A DNA stretch of 64,000 bases from Bacteroidia bacterium (GCA_030430385.1 JAUIFO010000005.1:62001-126000); one strand, 5' to 3'. Shown: positions 18,353 to 26,895, numbered from the stretch's first letter. Numbers and translations: made by a program. The notes: generated by a model not told the origin, from the sequence alone.

Positions 18353-19453
18353 ATGAAGCGAAATCTAACTCTAATTGTATTTTTATTTAGCGGATTCTTG
18401 TGGTCTCAAGACAATGAGACTTCAAAACAATTTACTTTAGATGTCAACCCTTTTGTTGGTTCTATTCTTCTTCATAACCCAAATATTTCTCATTTAATTA
18501 CAGGACATCCTTCAGGATTAATTTTAAGTTATAACAGAAAAACTTTCGGAGAAAAAGCATGGGAAAGTCGCTACAATTATCCAGATTGGGGATTTTCATT
18601 CATCTATCAGGATATGAAAAACACCAGCTTAGGAGATAATTACGGACTCTATGCACACTACAATTTTTATTTCTTGAAACGACACCTCAATTTAAGAATT
18701 GGTCAAGGTATTGCCTATAATACCAACCCTTATGATAAAGAAGATAACTTCAGAAATAGTGCTTATGGTTCAGATTTGTTGAGTACAACGTATATGATGC
18801 TTAACTTTAAAAAAGAAAATCTATTCAAAGGTTTGGGTATTCAAGCTGGAATTGCTTTAATACATTATTCTAATGCAAATTTTAAAGCACCTAACACCTC
18901 TACAAATACCTTGGCTTTTAATATTGGAACTAATTATCTCATTGATGCAGCAGATGCGCCAGAATATATTACGTCAACAGAAGATAAAGCCTTCACCGAA
19001 CACATTAAATATAATTTAGCATTTAGAACAGGAGTTAATGAGAGTGATATTATTGGAATGGGACAGTTTCCGTTCTACATTGTTTCGGCTTATGCAGATA
19101 AGCGATTGAATCGGAAGAGTGCTATTCAAGTTGGTACAGATGTCTTCTTTTCAAAATTTTTAGAAGAACTTATTTATTTTTATTCTGTAGCGTTTCCTGA
19201 ATTAGATGTGAGTGGTGATGAAGATTGGAAACGTGTAGGCGTGTTTGTTGGTCATGAGCTGTTTATAAACAAAATGTCTATCCTAACGCAGTTAGGCTAT
19301 TATGTGTATTATCCTTTTGATTTTGAAGGACGTGTGTATAACAGAATTGGATTAAAACGCTATTTTGGTGATACATTTTATGGTGCCATAACCCTCAAAT
19401 CGCATGCTGCTGCTGCGGAAGCTGTTGAGTTTGGAATTGGAGTTAGATTATGA
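18353..19453 (+). CDS. acyloxyacyl hydrolase / PagL-like outer membrane protein
   Basis: A 366-residue exported beta-barrel-type protein, signal peptide residues 1-18 (ending LWSQ). The signature HYSNAN (His171, Ser173) matches the His-x-Ser-Asn motif of PagL lipid A deacylases, and strands such as YGLYAHYNFYFLKRHLNLRIG look like a barrel. In Pseudomonas PagL the catalytic Glu is 14 residues after the His; here that position is Asn, and no Glu is close by. It could still remodel lipid A but activity is unproven. It overlaps the following lipoprotein gene by 4 bp. Confidence 0.75.
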   Translation: MKRNLTLIVFLFSGFLWSQDNETSKQFTLDVNPFVGSILLHNPNISHLITGHPSGLILSYNRKTFGEKAWESRYNYPDWGFSFIYQDMKNTSLGDNYGLYAHYNFYFLKRHLNLRIGQGIAYNTNPYDKEDNFRNSAYGSDLLSTTYMMLNFKKENLFKGLGIQAGIALIHYSNANFKAPNTSTNTLAFNIGTNYLIDAADAPEYITSTEDKAFTEHIKYNLAFRTGVNESDIIGMGQFPFYIVSAYADKRLNRKSAIQVGTDVFFSKFLEELIYFYSVAFPELDVSGDEDWKRVGVFVGHELFINKMSILTQLGYYVYYPFDFEGRVYNRIGLKRYFGDTFYGAITLKSHAAAAEAVEFGIGVRL

Positions 19454-20199
19454 AAAAATTAATTTACATAGGTGTTGTTTTCCTGTTATGGTCTTGCAAT
19501 AGTGAGAATGCACCAGATTGTTTTCAAAATTCAGGAGAGATCATACAACAGGAGTTTTCGGTTCCTGAATTCAATAAAATTACAGTTTTGGCAAGGGTAG
19601 CACTTATCGTAAAACAAGACGATACACCAAGTGTGATTGTTGAAACAGGTGAAAATTTACTGAACGATATCGATGTAAAGGTTGAAAACAATACGCTTAT
19701 TTTAACTAACAATAATGCTTGTAACCTCACTAGAGATTATAATTTGACCAAAATTTATGTGAGTGCGCCAAATTTGGTTGAAATTAGAAATGGCTCTGAA
19801 CAGTCTGTTACTAGTGATGGTGTTCTAGCTTATGACACTTTACAGCTGGTATCTGAAGATTTCAATACGAGCTTTGACGTAAATACTTCTGGGCTTTTTG
19901 ATGTTCAGGTAAATTGTACAGCCTTGCGTTGTACGGTCAATAATTTATCTACGATGTACATTAGCGGACAAGCTGAAAATTTATTCGTTGGTTTTTATTC
20001 AGGTGATGCACGATTTGAAGGACGTCAATTAATTGCTGAGCATGTTGAGATCTTTCAACGAAGTAGCAACGATATGATCATTAATCCGCAGCAATCTATT
20101 ACAGGTGAAATTAGAAGTACAGGAGATGTGATTTCGGTAAATATGCCTTCCGAAATTGATGTCGAAGAATTTTACACAGGACAACTAATTTTTGAATAA
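19450..20199 (+). CDS. head-GIN domain lipoprotein (DUF2807)
   Basis: A 249-residue lipoprotein with lipobox LLWSCNSE (Cys16). The mature chain has the regular short beta-strand repeat of putative auto-transporter adhesin head GIN domains: FNKITVLARVALIVKQDD, VIVETGENLLNDIDVKVENNTLIL, then repeated stacks (FNTSFDVNTSGLFDVQVNC). Such domains form a right-handed beta-solenoid at the cell surface with unknown ligand. It overlaps the PagL-like gene by 4 bp (ATGA), so both are translated together. The gene ends 1 bp short of the convergent gldA stop, with no terminator hairpin visible between them. Confidence 0.85.
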   Translation: MKKLIYIGVVFLLWSCNSENAPDCFQNSGEIIQQEFSVPEFNKITVLARVALIVKQDDTPSVIVETGENLLNDIDVKVENNTLILTNNNACNLTRDYNLTKIYVSAPNLVEIRNGSEQSVTSDGVLAYDTLQLVSEDFNTSFDVNTSGLFDVQVNCTALRCTVNNLSTMYISGQAENLFVGFYSGDARFEGRQLIAEHVEIFQRSSNDMIINPQQSITGEIRSTGDVISVNMPSEIDVEEFYTGQLIFE

Positions 20200-20200
20200 T

Positions 20201-21097
20201 CTATTCTGAAGTCAAATCTCTAAATAAACTCTCTAAGCTTGCATTTTTTTGATTCAACTGAAGAATTTTTAGTTCATTATCATGTGCAAAATCAAACACA
20301 TGCGAACGCATATCTTTTGTTGTAGAAAAGGTGATCTCATAAACAAAATCATGTGTATTTATAACTGTTTTAGCATTTGGTAATTTCAATAAAAAAGCAT
20401 CTTCAACACGATAGTCAAATTCTACAATAACAGTTTGTTCTTCATCATTTCTGAGGTCTTTTAAGGTTTTGTCTGCTACAATATTACCTTTATTTATGAT
20501 GATTACGCGATCGCAAATAGCTTCAACTTCTTGCATAATGTGCGTTGATAAAAATACGGTTCTATCTTTTCCAACAGATCTTATTAATTCTCGAATATCA
20601 ATCAATTGATTAGGATCTAATCCTGTTGTAGGTTCATCTAAAATTAAAACATCAGGCTTATGTAACAAGGCATTAGCAAGACCAACACGTTGACGATATC
20701 CTTTTGAAAGCTGTCCGATTTTTTTATGCGCTTCAGGTGTTAAACCAGTTAATTCAATAACCTCTTCAATACGCGATTTAGAAATTCCATAAACATTCGC
20801 ATTGAATGATAGATATTCTTTGACGAACATTTCTAAATACAAAGGGTTATGTTCAGGAAGATAACCAACACTTTTTTGGACATCAGATTTATGACTTGAA
20901 ACATCAAAACCATTTACTTTAGCATTGCCTTCCGAAGGTGTAATATATGTGGTTAAGATCTTCATAAGAGTGGATTTTCCAGCGCCATTCGGACCAAGAA
21001 ATCCGACAATCTCTCCTTTGTTTACAGAAAATGAAATGCCGTTTAATGCATTCTGTTCGCCATACACCTTTTTTATATTCTCAACTTCTATAGACAT
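20201..21097 (-). CDS. gldA: gliding-motility ABC transporter ATPase GldA
   Basis: A 298-residue ABC ATPase: Walker A GPNGAGKSTLMK, signature LSKGYRQRVGLANAL, Walker B VLILDEPTTGLD, H-loop STHIMQEVEAI. Residues 215-298 form the C-terminal extension typical of GldA, ending KNASLESLFRDLTSE. GldA works with GldF and GldG in the membrane and is linked to gliding in Flavobacteria; gldF and gldG are not in the window. A -7 box lies upstream on the minus strand. Annotation as GldA rather than a generic multidrug ATPase rests on overall sequence pattern and lineage. Confidence 0.88.
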   Translation of the reverse strand: MSIEVENIKKVYGEQNALNGISFSVNKGEIVGFLGPNGAGKSTLMKILTTYITPSEGNAKVNGFDVSSHKSDVQKSVGYLPEHNPLYLEMFVKEYLSFNANVYGISKSRIEEVIELTGLTPEAHKKIGQLSKGYRQRVGLANALLHKPDVLILDEPTTGLDPNQLIDIRELIRSVGKDRTVFLSTHIMQEVEAICDRVIIINKGNIVADKTLKDLRNDEEQTVIVEFDYRVEDAFLLKLPNAKTVINTHDFVYEITFSTTKDMRSHVFDFAHDNELKILQLNQKNASLESLFRDLTSE

Positions 21098-21113
21098 ACC
21101 TAATTTGTTTCAT

Positions 21114-21121
21114 CAAAAATA
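21114..21121 (-). promoter_or_regulatory. -7 box of gldA
   Basis: On the minus strand TATTTTTG matches TAnnTTTG, 16 bp before the gldA ATG. Confidence 0.5.
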
Positions 21122-21202
21122 ATAATAATACCTTTTTAGAGCTTTTAAATTGTGAAATCTTTAAAACAGAATGACATTATCCAAATTTATGGATTTACAA
21201 TT

Positions 21203-21231
21203 TTGATTTTTTAAAATATTGGTTACATTAG
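21203..21231 (+). promoter_or_regulatory. promoter of the aromatic amino acid operon
   Basis: TTG at 21203-21205 and TACATTAG at 21224-21231 (one mismatch to TAnnTTTG) are separated by 18 bp, the spacing expected for a Bacteroidetes housekeeping promoter. The implied start, near 21236-21240, is just before the leader peptide ATG at 21247. Confidence 0.5.
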
Positions 21232-21246
21232 CATCTTAATAAGATT

Positions 21247-21324
21247 ATGAACATAATTGCAAACACATATTATAACTGGTATTACTTCTTTTTTAACGAA
21301 AAGAACGAGACTGCTATTGTATAA
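21247..21324 (+). CDS. aromatic leader peptide of the pheA operon
   Basis: A 25-codon open frame (MNIIANTYYNWYYFFFNEKNETAIV). Residues 8-16 are YYNWYYFFF: four Tyr, one Trp and three Phe in nine codons, immediately upstream of genes for Phe and Tyr synthesis. This composition is the hallmark of an attenuator leader whose translation senses charged tRNA-Tyr, tRNA-Phe and tRNA-Trp. Its codons 20-22 overlap the 5' antiterminator strand (21306-21312), so a ribosome that reaches the stop codon would cover it. Too short for routine gene callers. Confidence 0.85.
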   Translation: MNIIANTYYNWYYFFFNEKNETAIV

Positions 21325-21376
21325 TTTGTAAGCATAAATTAAAATATAAGTCTCGATTTTCATCGAGACTTTTTTT
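21306..21376 (+). terminator. transcription attenuator (terminator with competing antiterminator)
   Basis: Segment 2 AAGTCTCGA (21348-21356) and segment 3 TCGAGACTT (21363-21371) form a perfect 9-bp stem followed by T's that run right up to the pheA ATG at 21377: a rho-independent terminator. Segment 1 CGAGACT (21306-21312), inside the leader ORF, is an exact copy of the segment 3 core and can pair with segment 2 instead, preventing termination. Stalling at the aromatic codons (ending 21294) would leave segment 1 free; completing translation would mask it. Confidence 0.87.
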
Positions 21377-22204
21377 ATGATAACATCAGTAGCCATACAA
21401 GGAGTTAAAGGATCATTTCATCATATTGTATCACAACAATATTTTGACAATGATATTGCTATAGAAGAATATTTGACATTTGACAATGTTGTAGATAGTG
21501 TTCTTGTTGGTAGCCATGATGCGGCAATTATGGCTATTGAAAATTCAATAGCAGGATCAATCATACCTAATTATGCCTTGATCGATACCTTCAACTTGCA
21601 TATTGTTGGCGAACATTATTTAGATATTCAACATCATTTAATGGCTTTGCCAAATCAAACGATTCATGATATTAAGGAAGTGCATTCTCACCCAATGGCA
21701 TTGTTACAGTGCAAGCAATTTTTCAAACAATATCCTCATATCAAATTGGTTGAAGCTAAAGATACTGCTGAAGAGGCAAAACGTATTAGTGAGCAAAATC
21801 TTAAAGGGATTGCAGCTATTGCTTCAGAATTGGCTTCAGAATTGTTTGAATTGCATATTTTAGAGAAGAGCATTCAAACCATCAAACATAACGAAACCAG
21901 ATTTTTTATAGTTAAGACTAAAAATTCCGAAATTGATAAAGAACAGATCAACAAGGCATCGGTTAAATTTGAATTAGACCATAAAAGAGGAAGTTTAGCG
22001 ACTATTTTGAATGTTTTAAGTGATTGTAAGTTAAATTTAACCAAGATACAATCACTACCTAAAATTGAAACACCTTGGAAATACGCTTTCTTTGTTGATG
22101 TAACTTTTGAAACTTACAGCGATTATGAGAAGGCTAAGTCTATAATGAAAATTATGGCTCAAGAATTTAAAGTTTTAGGTGAATATAAAAACGCAAAACA
22201 ATGA
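21377..22204 (+). CDS. pheA: prephenate dehydratase
   Basis: A 275-residue enzyme converting prephenate to phenylpyruvate. Catalytic domain (about 1-180) with AIQGVKGSFHHIVSQQYF, MAIENSIAGSI and the conserved TRF motif in HNETRFFIV; C-terminal ACT domain (about 195-275, HKRGSLATILNVLSDCKLNLTKIQS) for feedback by phenylalanine. No chorismate mutase domain is fused here; that activity is on the last gene of the operon. The start codon abuts the attenuator T-tract, and the 3' end overlaps the next gene by 4 bp. Confidence 0.96.
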   Translation: MITSVAIQGVKGSFHHIVSQQYFDNDIAIEEYLTFDNVVDSVLVGSHDAAIMAIENSIAGSIIPNYALIDTFNLHIVGEHYLDIQHHLMALPNQTIHDIKEVHSHPMALLQCKQFFKQYPHIKLVEAKDTAEEAKRISEQNLKGIAAIASELASELFELHILEKSIQTIKHNETRFFIVKTKNSEIDKEQINKASVKFELDHKRGSLATILNVLSDCKLNLTKIQSLPKIETPWKYAFFVDVTFETYSDYEKAKSIMKIMAQEFKVLGEYKNAKQ

Positions 22205-23346
22205 TCCCTTTAGCTAACCGATTACAAACCGTTGAAGAATACTACTTTTCTAAGAAATTAAGAGAAGTAAGATTGCTGCAATCTCAAGGTAAACCCATTA
22301 TTAATTTGGGGATTGGCAGTCCAGATTTGAATCCGCCAGAACGTGTTTTAAATGCTTTGGTGGAAACATTCAACGAAGATGGCGCTCATAAGTATCAGAG
22401 TTATCAAGGGATTCCTGAACTTCGCGAAGCTATTGTGGCTTTCTATAAACGACATTTTAATGTGTCTTTAAGTCCGCTCACCGAAGTCTTACCACTTCTG
22501 GGAAGCAAGGAAGGCATTATGCATATCTCTATGGCTTTTTTAAATGAAGGCGACGAGGTTCTTATTCCTAATCCAGGATATCCATCTTATGAATCGGTTA
22601 CTAAATTGGTAGGAGCAAAACCTGTGTTTTATGACCTTAAGGAAGAACATAATTGGCTCCCAGATTTACTTGAACTCGAAAAAAATGGATTGGAGAACGT
22701 AAAACTAATGTGGGTAAATTATCCGCATATGCCAACTGGAGCGCAAGCTACCAATAAACTTTTCGAAGACCTGATAACCTTTGCTAAGCGCAATAAGATT
22801 TTAATTGTAAACGACAATCCTTACAGTTTTGTGCTTAATCGTTATCCTAGAAGTATACTCAAATACAAAGATGCAAAAGAGGTTTGTTTAGAGTTGAATT
22901 CGTTAAGTAAGACCTTTAATATGGCTGGTTGGCGTGTTGGAATGGTGCTTGGAAAAACAGAGTACATCAATGCTATTTTAAAGGTGAAAAGCAATATGGA
23001 TTCTGGTATGTTTTTAGGAATTCAAAAAGGTGCCATCGAAGCTTTGAATTGTTCCGATATGTGGTTCATGAGTTTGAATAGTGTTTATGAACAACGTCGA
23101 AAAACCGTATGGAAAATTGCTGAAGCGCTTAAATGTACTTACGATCCCAATGCTACAGGGTTGTTTGTGTGGTGTAAATTGCCAGATCACATTGACGCTG
23201 AAGAATACATAGATTTAATTTTAAAAGAACGGTCTGTTTTTATTACACCAGGAACCATTTTTGGAAGTAATGGAAACAGATACATTAGAATTTCGCTTTG
23301 TGCTTCTCAAGATCAACTTGAAGAAGCATTGGCAAGATTAACATAG
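22201..23346 (+). CDS. aminotransferase of the aromatic operon
   Basis: A 381-residue fold-type I aminotransferase. PLP lysine K237 in LNSLSKTFNMAGWRVG, NPGYPSYESVTKLVGA and the C-terminal RYIRISLCA Arg are present. Position between pheA and tyrA, with a 4-bp overlap to pheA and 2-bp gap to tyrA, strongly suggests it performs the final transamination of phenylpyruvate and 4-hydroxyphenylpyruvate to Phe and Tyr. By sequence alone it could also use other amino donors; it is sometimes annotated as aspartate or LL-diaminopimelate-like aminotransferase. Confidence 0.9.
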   Translation: MIPLANRLQTVEEYYFSKKLREVRLLQSQGKPIINLGIGSPDLNPPERVLNALVETFNEDGAHKYQSYQGIPELREAIVAFYKRHFNVSLSPLTEVLPLLGSKEGIMHISMAFLNEGDEVLIPNPGYPSYESVTKLVGAKPVFYDLKEEHNWLPDLLELEKNGLENVKLMWVNYPHMPTGAQATNKLFEDLITFAKRNKILIVNDNPYSFVLNRYPRSILKYKDAKEVCLELNSLSKTFNMAGWRVGMVLGKTEYINAILKVKSNMDSGMFLGIQKGAIEALNCSDMWFMSLNSVYEQRRKTVWKIAEALKCTYDPNATGLFVWCKLPDHIDAEEYIDLILKERSVFITPGTIFGSNGNRYIRISLCASQDQLEEALARLT

Positions 23347-23348
23347 AG

Positions 23349-24200
23349 ATGAAAAATATTTACGTTATAGGAGTTGGATTAATTGGAGGAAGCTTGGCCT
23401 TAGATATTAAAAAAGGTGATCCTCAGTCTAATATTTTTGGAATTGATATCAACGATACGCACTTAGAAGAAGCAAAACAGCGCAATATTATTGATGCTAA
23501 AGCAGATTATGCTGCTCTTAAAAATGCAGATCTAGTGATCCTTTCCATTCCTGTAAATAAGGCTGTTGAAGAATTGCCTAAAATCTTAGATGCCATTTCT
23601 GAAACCACTTTGGTTATTGATGTAGGCTCAACAAAATTACCAATTTGTGAAGTTGTAAAAACGCATCCAATGCGACGCAATTTTTTGGCAACGCATCCTA
23701 TTGCAGGAACAGAATTTTCTGGACCAAAAGCGGCAATTCATAATTTGTTTCAGAAGAAAACCAATATCATTTGTGAAGTTGAAAAAACAGCATTTAAACT
23801 TCAGGAGAAAGCCTTACAATTATTTTCAGATTTAGGAATGCGAATTCGATATATGAACCCTGAAGCTCATGATAAGCATATTGCTTATGTATCGCATTTG
23901 TCACATATCAGTTCATTTATGCTTGGGAAAACAGTTATCGAAAAAGAAAAAAATGAACGCGATATTTTTGATATGGCAGGAAGCGGATTTGAAAGTACTG
24001 TACGTTTAGCTAAAAGTTCACCAGCAATGTGGACACCCATATTTCAACAGAACAAAACGAATGTTATTGAAACGCTTGATGAATATATCAATAACCTAAA
24101 ACGCTTTAAAAATTATATAGAACAGGATCAATTTGATGACGTGTATAATGAGATGAAAAACACGAATCATATTAAGGAGATATTAAAAGGAATTGCTTAA
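23349..24200 (+). CDS. tyrA: prephenate dehydrogenase
   Basis: A 283-residue NAD(P)-dependent enzyme that converts prephenate to 4-hydroxyphenylpyruvate. N-terminal Rossmann motif GVGLIGGSLALDI, VIDVGSTK, HPIAGTEFSGP with the conserved His, and the helical C-terminal domain with HDKHIAYVSHLSHISSFML. No ACT or mutase domain is fused. It is third in the attenuated operon, 9 bp before the DAHP synthase gene. Confidence 0.96.
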   Translation: MKNIYVIGVGLIGGSLALDIKKGDPQSNIFGIDINDTHLEEAKQRNIIDAKADYAALKNADLVILSIPVNKAVEELPKILDAISETTLVIDVGSTKLPICEVVKTHPMRRNFLATHPIAGTEFSGPKAAIHNLFQKKTNIICEVEKTAFKLQEKALQLFSDLGMRIRYMNPEAHDKHIAYVSHLSHISSFMLGKTVIEKEKNERDIFDMAGSGFESTVRLAKSSPAMWTPIFQQNKTNVIETLDEYINNLKRFKNYIEQDQFDDVYNEMKNTNHIKEILKGIA

Positions 24201-24209
24201 AAGAATACT

Positions 24210-25292
24210 ATGAAAAACACAAAAGAAATGAGAACATGGTTAGATGATCTACAGTTAAATCATCCACTAGTTATTGCTGGGCCATGTAGTGCTGAAACTG
24301 AAAATCAGGTTTTAAAAATTGCTCACGAACTCAAAGATACAGATGTTAATTATTACAGAGCAGGCATTTGGAAACCCAGAACACGTCCTGGGAATTTTGA
24401 AGGTGTAGGTGCTTTAGGCTTAAAGTGGCTTCAAAAGGTGAAAGAAGAAACAGGCTTAAAAACAGCAACAGAAGTAGCTAACAGAACACATGTAGAGTTA
24501 GCTCTAGAACACGACATTGATTTGTTATGGATTGGTGCGCGATCAACGGTTAGTCCTTTTATTGTTCAAGAGATTGCTGATGCTTTAAAAGGTACCGATA
24601 AGATTGTATTGGTAAAAAATCCTGTGAATCCTGATTTACCGTTGTGGTTAGGTGCTATTGAGCGACTTAACTCTGCCGATATCAAAAATTTGGGTGTAAT
24701 TCACAGAGGGTTTTCAACTTATGAAAAATCAAAGTATCGAAATAATCCTGAATGGCAAATTGCGATTGAACTACAAACTAGATTTCCAGATTTGCCATTA
24801 ATTAATGATCCGTCTCACATTACAGGAAAACGTGATATGATATTTGATGTTTCGCAAACAGCATTAGATTTGAATTTTGATGGTTTAATGATCGAAACAC
24901 ATGTTGATCCTGATAATGCTTGGAGTGATGCTGCACAACAAGTAACACCAGATCGATTGGTGCAAATCATGCAAGATTTAAGAATTAGAAAAGAAACCGA
25001 TCCTGAAGCAGACTATAATAATCAACTCAATAATTTAAGAGCACAGATTGATGTGGTCGATCATCAACTCATAGAACTTCTAGGAAAACGAATGAAAGTT
25101 GCTGATGGAATCGGACAATTAAAAAAGCAGAAGAATGTTGCGGTGTTACAAAGCAAACGCTGGAATGAAATTCTGGGTAAAATGGTGCTTGAAGGAAGTG
25201 ACAACGGACTAAGTGAAGAGTTTGTATTACGCTTATTTAAAGCCATTCACCAAGAATCGATTAACCATCAAGAAAAAATTATCAATAAGTAA
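24210..25292 (+). CDS. bifunctional DAHP synthase / chorismate mutase (type II)
   Basis: A 360-residue fusion of the first and a branch-point step of aromatic synthesis. Residues about 1-265 are a class I DAHP synthase of the KDO8P-synthase-like type (AGPCSAETENQ, RAGIWKPRTRPGNF, DPSHITGKR, IETHVDPD). Residues about 272-355 are an AroQ-type chorismate mutase (LRAQIDVVDHQLIELLGKRM, then FKAIHQESI). Together with pheA and tyrA this lets the operon channel flux towards Phe and Tyr, the mutase domain likely serving for feedback too. Last gene before a strong terminator. Confidence 0.95.
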   Translation: MKNTKEMRTWLDDLQLNHPLVIAGPCSAETENQVLKIAHELKDTDVNYYRAGIWKPRTRPGNFEGVGALGLKWLQKVKEETGLKTATEVANRTHVELALEHDIDLLWIGARSTVSPFIVQEIADALKGTDKIVLVKNPVNPDLPLWLGAIERLNSADIKNLGVIHRGFSTYEKSKYRNNPEWQIAIELQTRFPDLPLINDPSHITGKRDMIFDVSQTALDLNFDGLMIETHVDPDNAWSDAAQQVTPDRLVQIMQDLRIRKETDPEADYNNQLNNLRAQIDVVDHQLIELLGKRMKVADGIGQLKKQKNVAVLQSKRWNEILGKMVLEGSDNGLSEEFVLRLFKAIHQESINHQEKIINK

Positions 25293-25294
25293 TA

Positions 25295-25326
25295 AAAAAA
25301 AGCCTCGAGAGATCGAGGCTTTTTTT
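25295..25326. terminator. bidirectional rho-independent terminator
   Basis: Perfect 14-bp stem AAAAAAAGCCTCGA / TCGAGGCTTTTTTT with GAGA loop, A- and T-runs on both sides. It ends the aromatic operon (plus) and the convergent small secreted-protein gene (minus), whose stop is 2 bp away. Confidence 0.9.
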
Positions 25327-25327
25327 A

Positions 25328-25786
25328 TTATTGCTTTGGTCTTTTAAAAATATATCGTGTGATAAATATTCCTTTTCCATCTCCTTTTCCGCCTTCACTT
25401 TCTACAGCACTAGTTACAAAAGCAAGTTCCCATCCTTCTTCAATCATAGTGTTGATCTTAGAAGTGATCACAGCATCATTAGCAGCGATGTTTTGAAAAC
25501 GAATTCCACCTAAGTTGTAAAAGTTTAAGAGTTTAGTTTCTTCAAAATTCTTTACTCTAATCTCATCTCTTTTCGATTTATTCCTTTTGTCAGTTTCCTT
25601 GTCATCTGTTCTTTGTGATGTGAATTCCTTGTAGTCTCTTTCATCTAAAGCCGAAACAATTCTAGATCGGCCTAGTCCATTCGGAACGATAGATTCTACA
25701 CTAGTAATGACTTTATACTCCACTTGAGCAAAAACATCAGAAAATGATAATAATGAGATAGTTAATAGTAAAAATAATTTTTTCAT
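25328..25786 (-). CDS. small secreted protein of unknown function (DUF4177-like ending)
   Basis: A 152-residue exported protein, signal peptide at residues 1-20 (ending VFAQ). The middle is highly charged (QRTDDKETDKRNKSKRDE). The chain starts EYKVITSVES and ends EEGWELAFVTSAVE...ITRYIFKRP, which resembles the short DUF4177 pattern (YKVI..., GWEL..V, yIFKR), but split by a long insertion. Function unknown. The gene is alone, sharing a terminator with the aromatic operon, and its promoter region contains a 29-bp palindrome at 25857-25885. Confidence 0.7.
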   Translation of the reverse strand: MKKLFLLLTISLLSFSDVFAQVEYKVITSVESIVPNGLGRSRIVSALDERDYKEFTSQRTDDKETDKRNKSKRDEIRVKNFEETKLLNFYNLGGIRFQNIAANDAVITSKINTMIEEGWELAFVTSAVESEGGKGDGKGIFITRYIFKRPKQ

Positions 25787-25856
25787 GTTGTTGAGTGTTT
25801 AAAAATGAGCTTTAAAGTTACTCGTATTTTTTTAATAACAAGGGAATTAATAAAAA

Positions 25857-25885
25857 TTATGCTTATCCATTTATGGTAAGCATAA
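25857..25885. promoter_or_regulatory. 29-bp near-perfect palindrome in a divergent promoter region
   Basis: TTATGCTTA (25857-25865) and TAAGCATAA (25877-25885) flank an inner CCAT/ATGG, giving 13 paired positions with one bulged T and a 2-nt centre. No T-tract follows in either direction, so it is not a typical terminator. It lies between the divergent small secreted-protein gene and rsgA, 27 bp upstream of the rsgA -7 box. Best reading: a regulator binding site; the regulator is unknown. Confidence 0.5.
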
Positions 25886-25911
25886 AACAGCAGTCTTAAG
25901 AATAAAAACTC

Positions 25912-25919
25912 TAAATTTG
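25912..25919 (+). promoter_or_regulatory. -7 box of rsgA
   Basis: TAAATTTG matches TAnnTTTG, 16 bp before the rsgA ATG. No TTG at the -33 position is visible. Confidence 0.5.
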
Positions 25920-25935
25920 TGCTATATTATTTTTA

Positions 25936-26883
25936 ATGACTGGAACCGTTTATAAATCTACAGGAAGTTGGTACACCGTAAAAACAAATTTAGGTGCAGT
26001 CTATCAATGCAGAATTAAAGGGAAGTTCCGTATAAAAGGTATTAAAAGTACCAATCCAATAGCTGTTGGTGATGTTGTTGATTTTGAATTGGAAACTAAT
26101 AATGACGAAACCACAGGCGTTATTAATTACATTCATGACCGAACCAATTATATCGTTAGAAAGTCAGTAAACTTGTCTAAGCAAACGCATATTATAGCGT
26201 CTAATATTGATCAGGTTTTTCTTTTAATTACCATAGATAATCCGCCAACATTTACAAGTTTTATAGACCGTTTTTTGGTGACTGCTGAAGCATATTCGGT
26301 TAAGACAATTTTATTGTTTAATAAAATTGATACTTATGATGAAGACACTTTAAATGAAGTCAAATACCTAGCGCATGTTTACCGCAAAATAGGCTATGAA
26401 TGTATAGGGATTTCAGCAGCAACAGGAAAAAATGTTGATAAAGTCAAATCCTTAATGACACATAAAGTGAGTATGTTTTCTGGTCATTCAGGTGTTGGGA
26501 AATCCACTTTAGTCAATGCTATTGAACCTGAATTGGACTTAAAAACAAAAGCCATTTCAATGCAACACAGTCAAGGACAACATACCACAACATTTGCCGA
26601 AATGTTTGATTTGAGTTTTGATGCTAAAATTATTGATACTCCTGGAATCAAAGGGTTTGGTGTGGTTGATATGGACAAAGAAGAAGTTGGCGATTATTTT
26701 CCTGAATTTTTTGAATTGAAACAAGATTGTAAGTTCAATAATTGTTTGCATATTGAAGAACCAAAATGTGCAGTTAAGCTTGCCCTAGATAATGATGACA
26801 TTGCATTTTCAAGATATAGAAGTTACTTGCAAATTATTGAAGGTGATGAAGAACACTATCGCACAGATAATTGGGACGAATAA
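25936..26883 (+). CDS. rsgA: ribosome small-subunit-dependent GTPase A
   Basis: A 315-residue circularly permuted GTPase that helps mature the 30S subunit. An OB fold (about 1-75) is followed by the permuted G motifs: NKID (G4) precedes GHSGVGKSTLVNA (G1), then a T-rich switch (HTTTFAEM) and DTPGIKGFG (G3). The C-terminal zinc region has CKFNNCLHIEEPKC. All key residues are present and length is typical. It is 12 bp upstream of dtd, so the two are co-transcribed. Confidence 0.97.
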   Translation: MTGTVYKSTGSWYTVKTNLGAVYQCRIKGKFRIKGIKSTNPIAVGDVVDFELETNNDETTGVINYIHDRTNYIVRKSVNLSKQTHIIASNIDQVFLLITIDNPPTFTSFIDRFLVTAEAYSVKTILLFNKIDTYDEDTLNEVKYLAHVYRKIGYECIGISAATGKNVDKVKSLMTHKVSMFSGHSGVGKSTLVNAIEPELDLKTKAISMQHSQGQHTTTFAEMFDLSFDAKIIDTPGIKGFGVVDMDKEEVGDYFPEFFELKQDCKFNNCLHIEEPKCAVKLALDNDDIAFSRYRSYLQIIEGDEEHYRTDNWDE

Positions 26884-26895
26884 TATCCTAAATGT

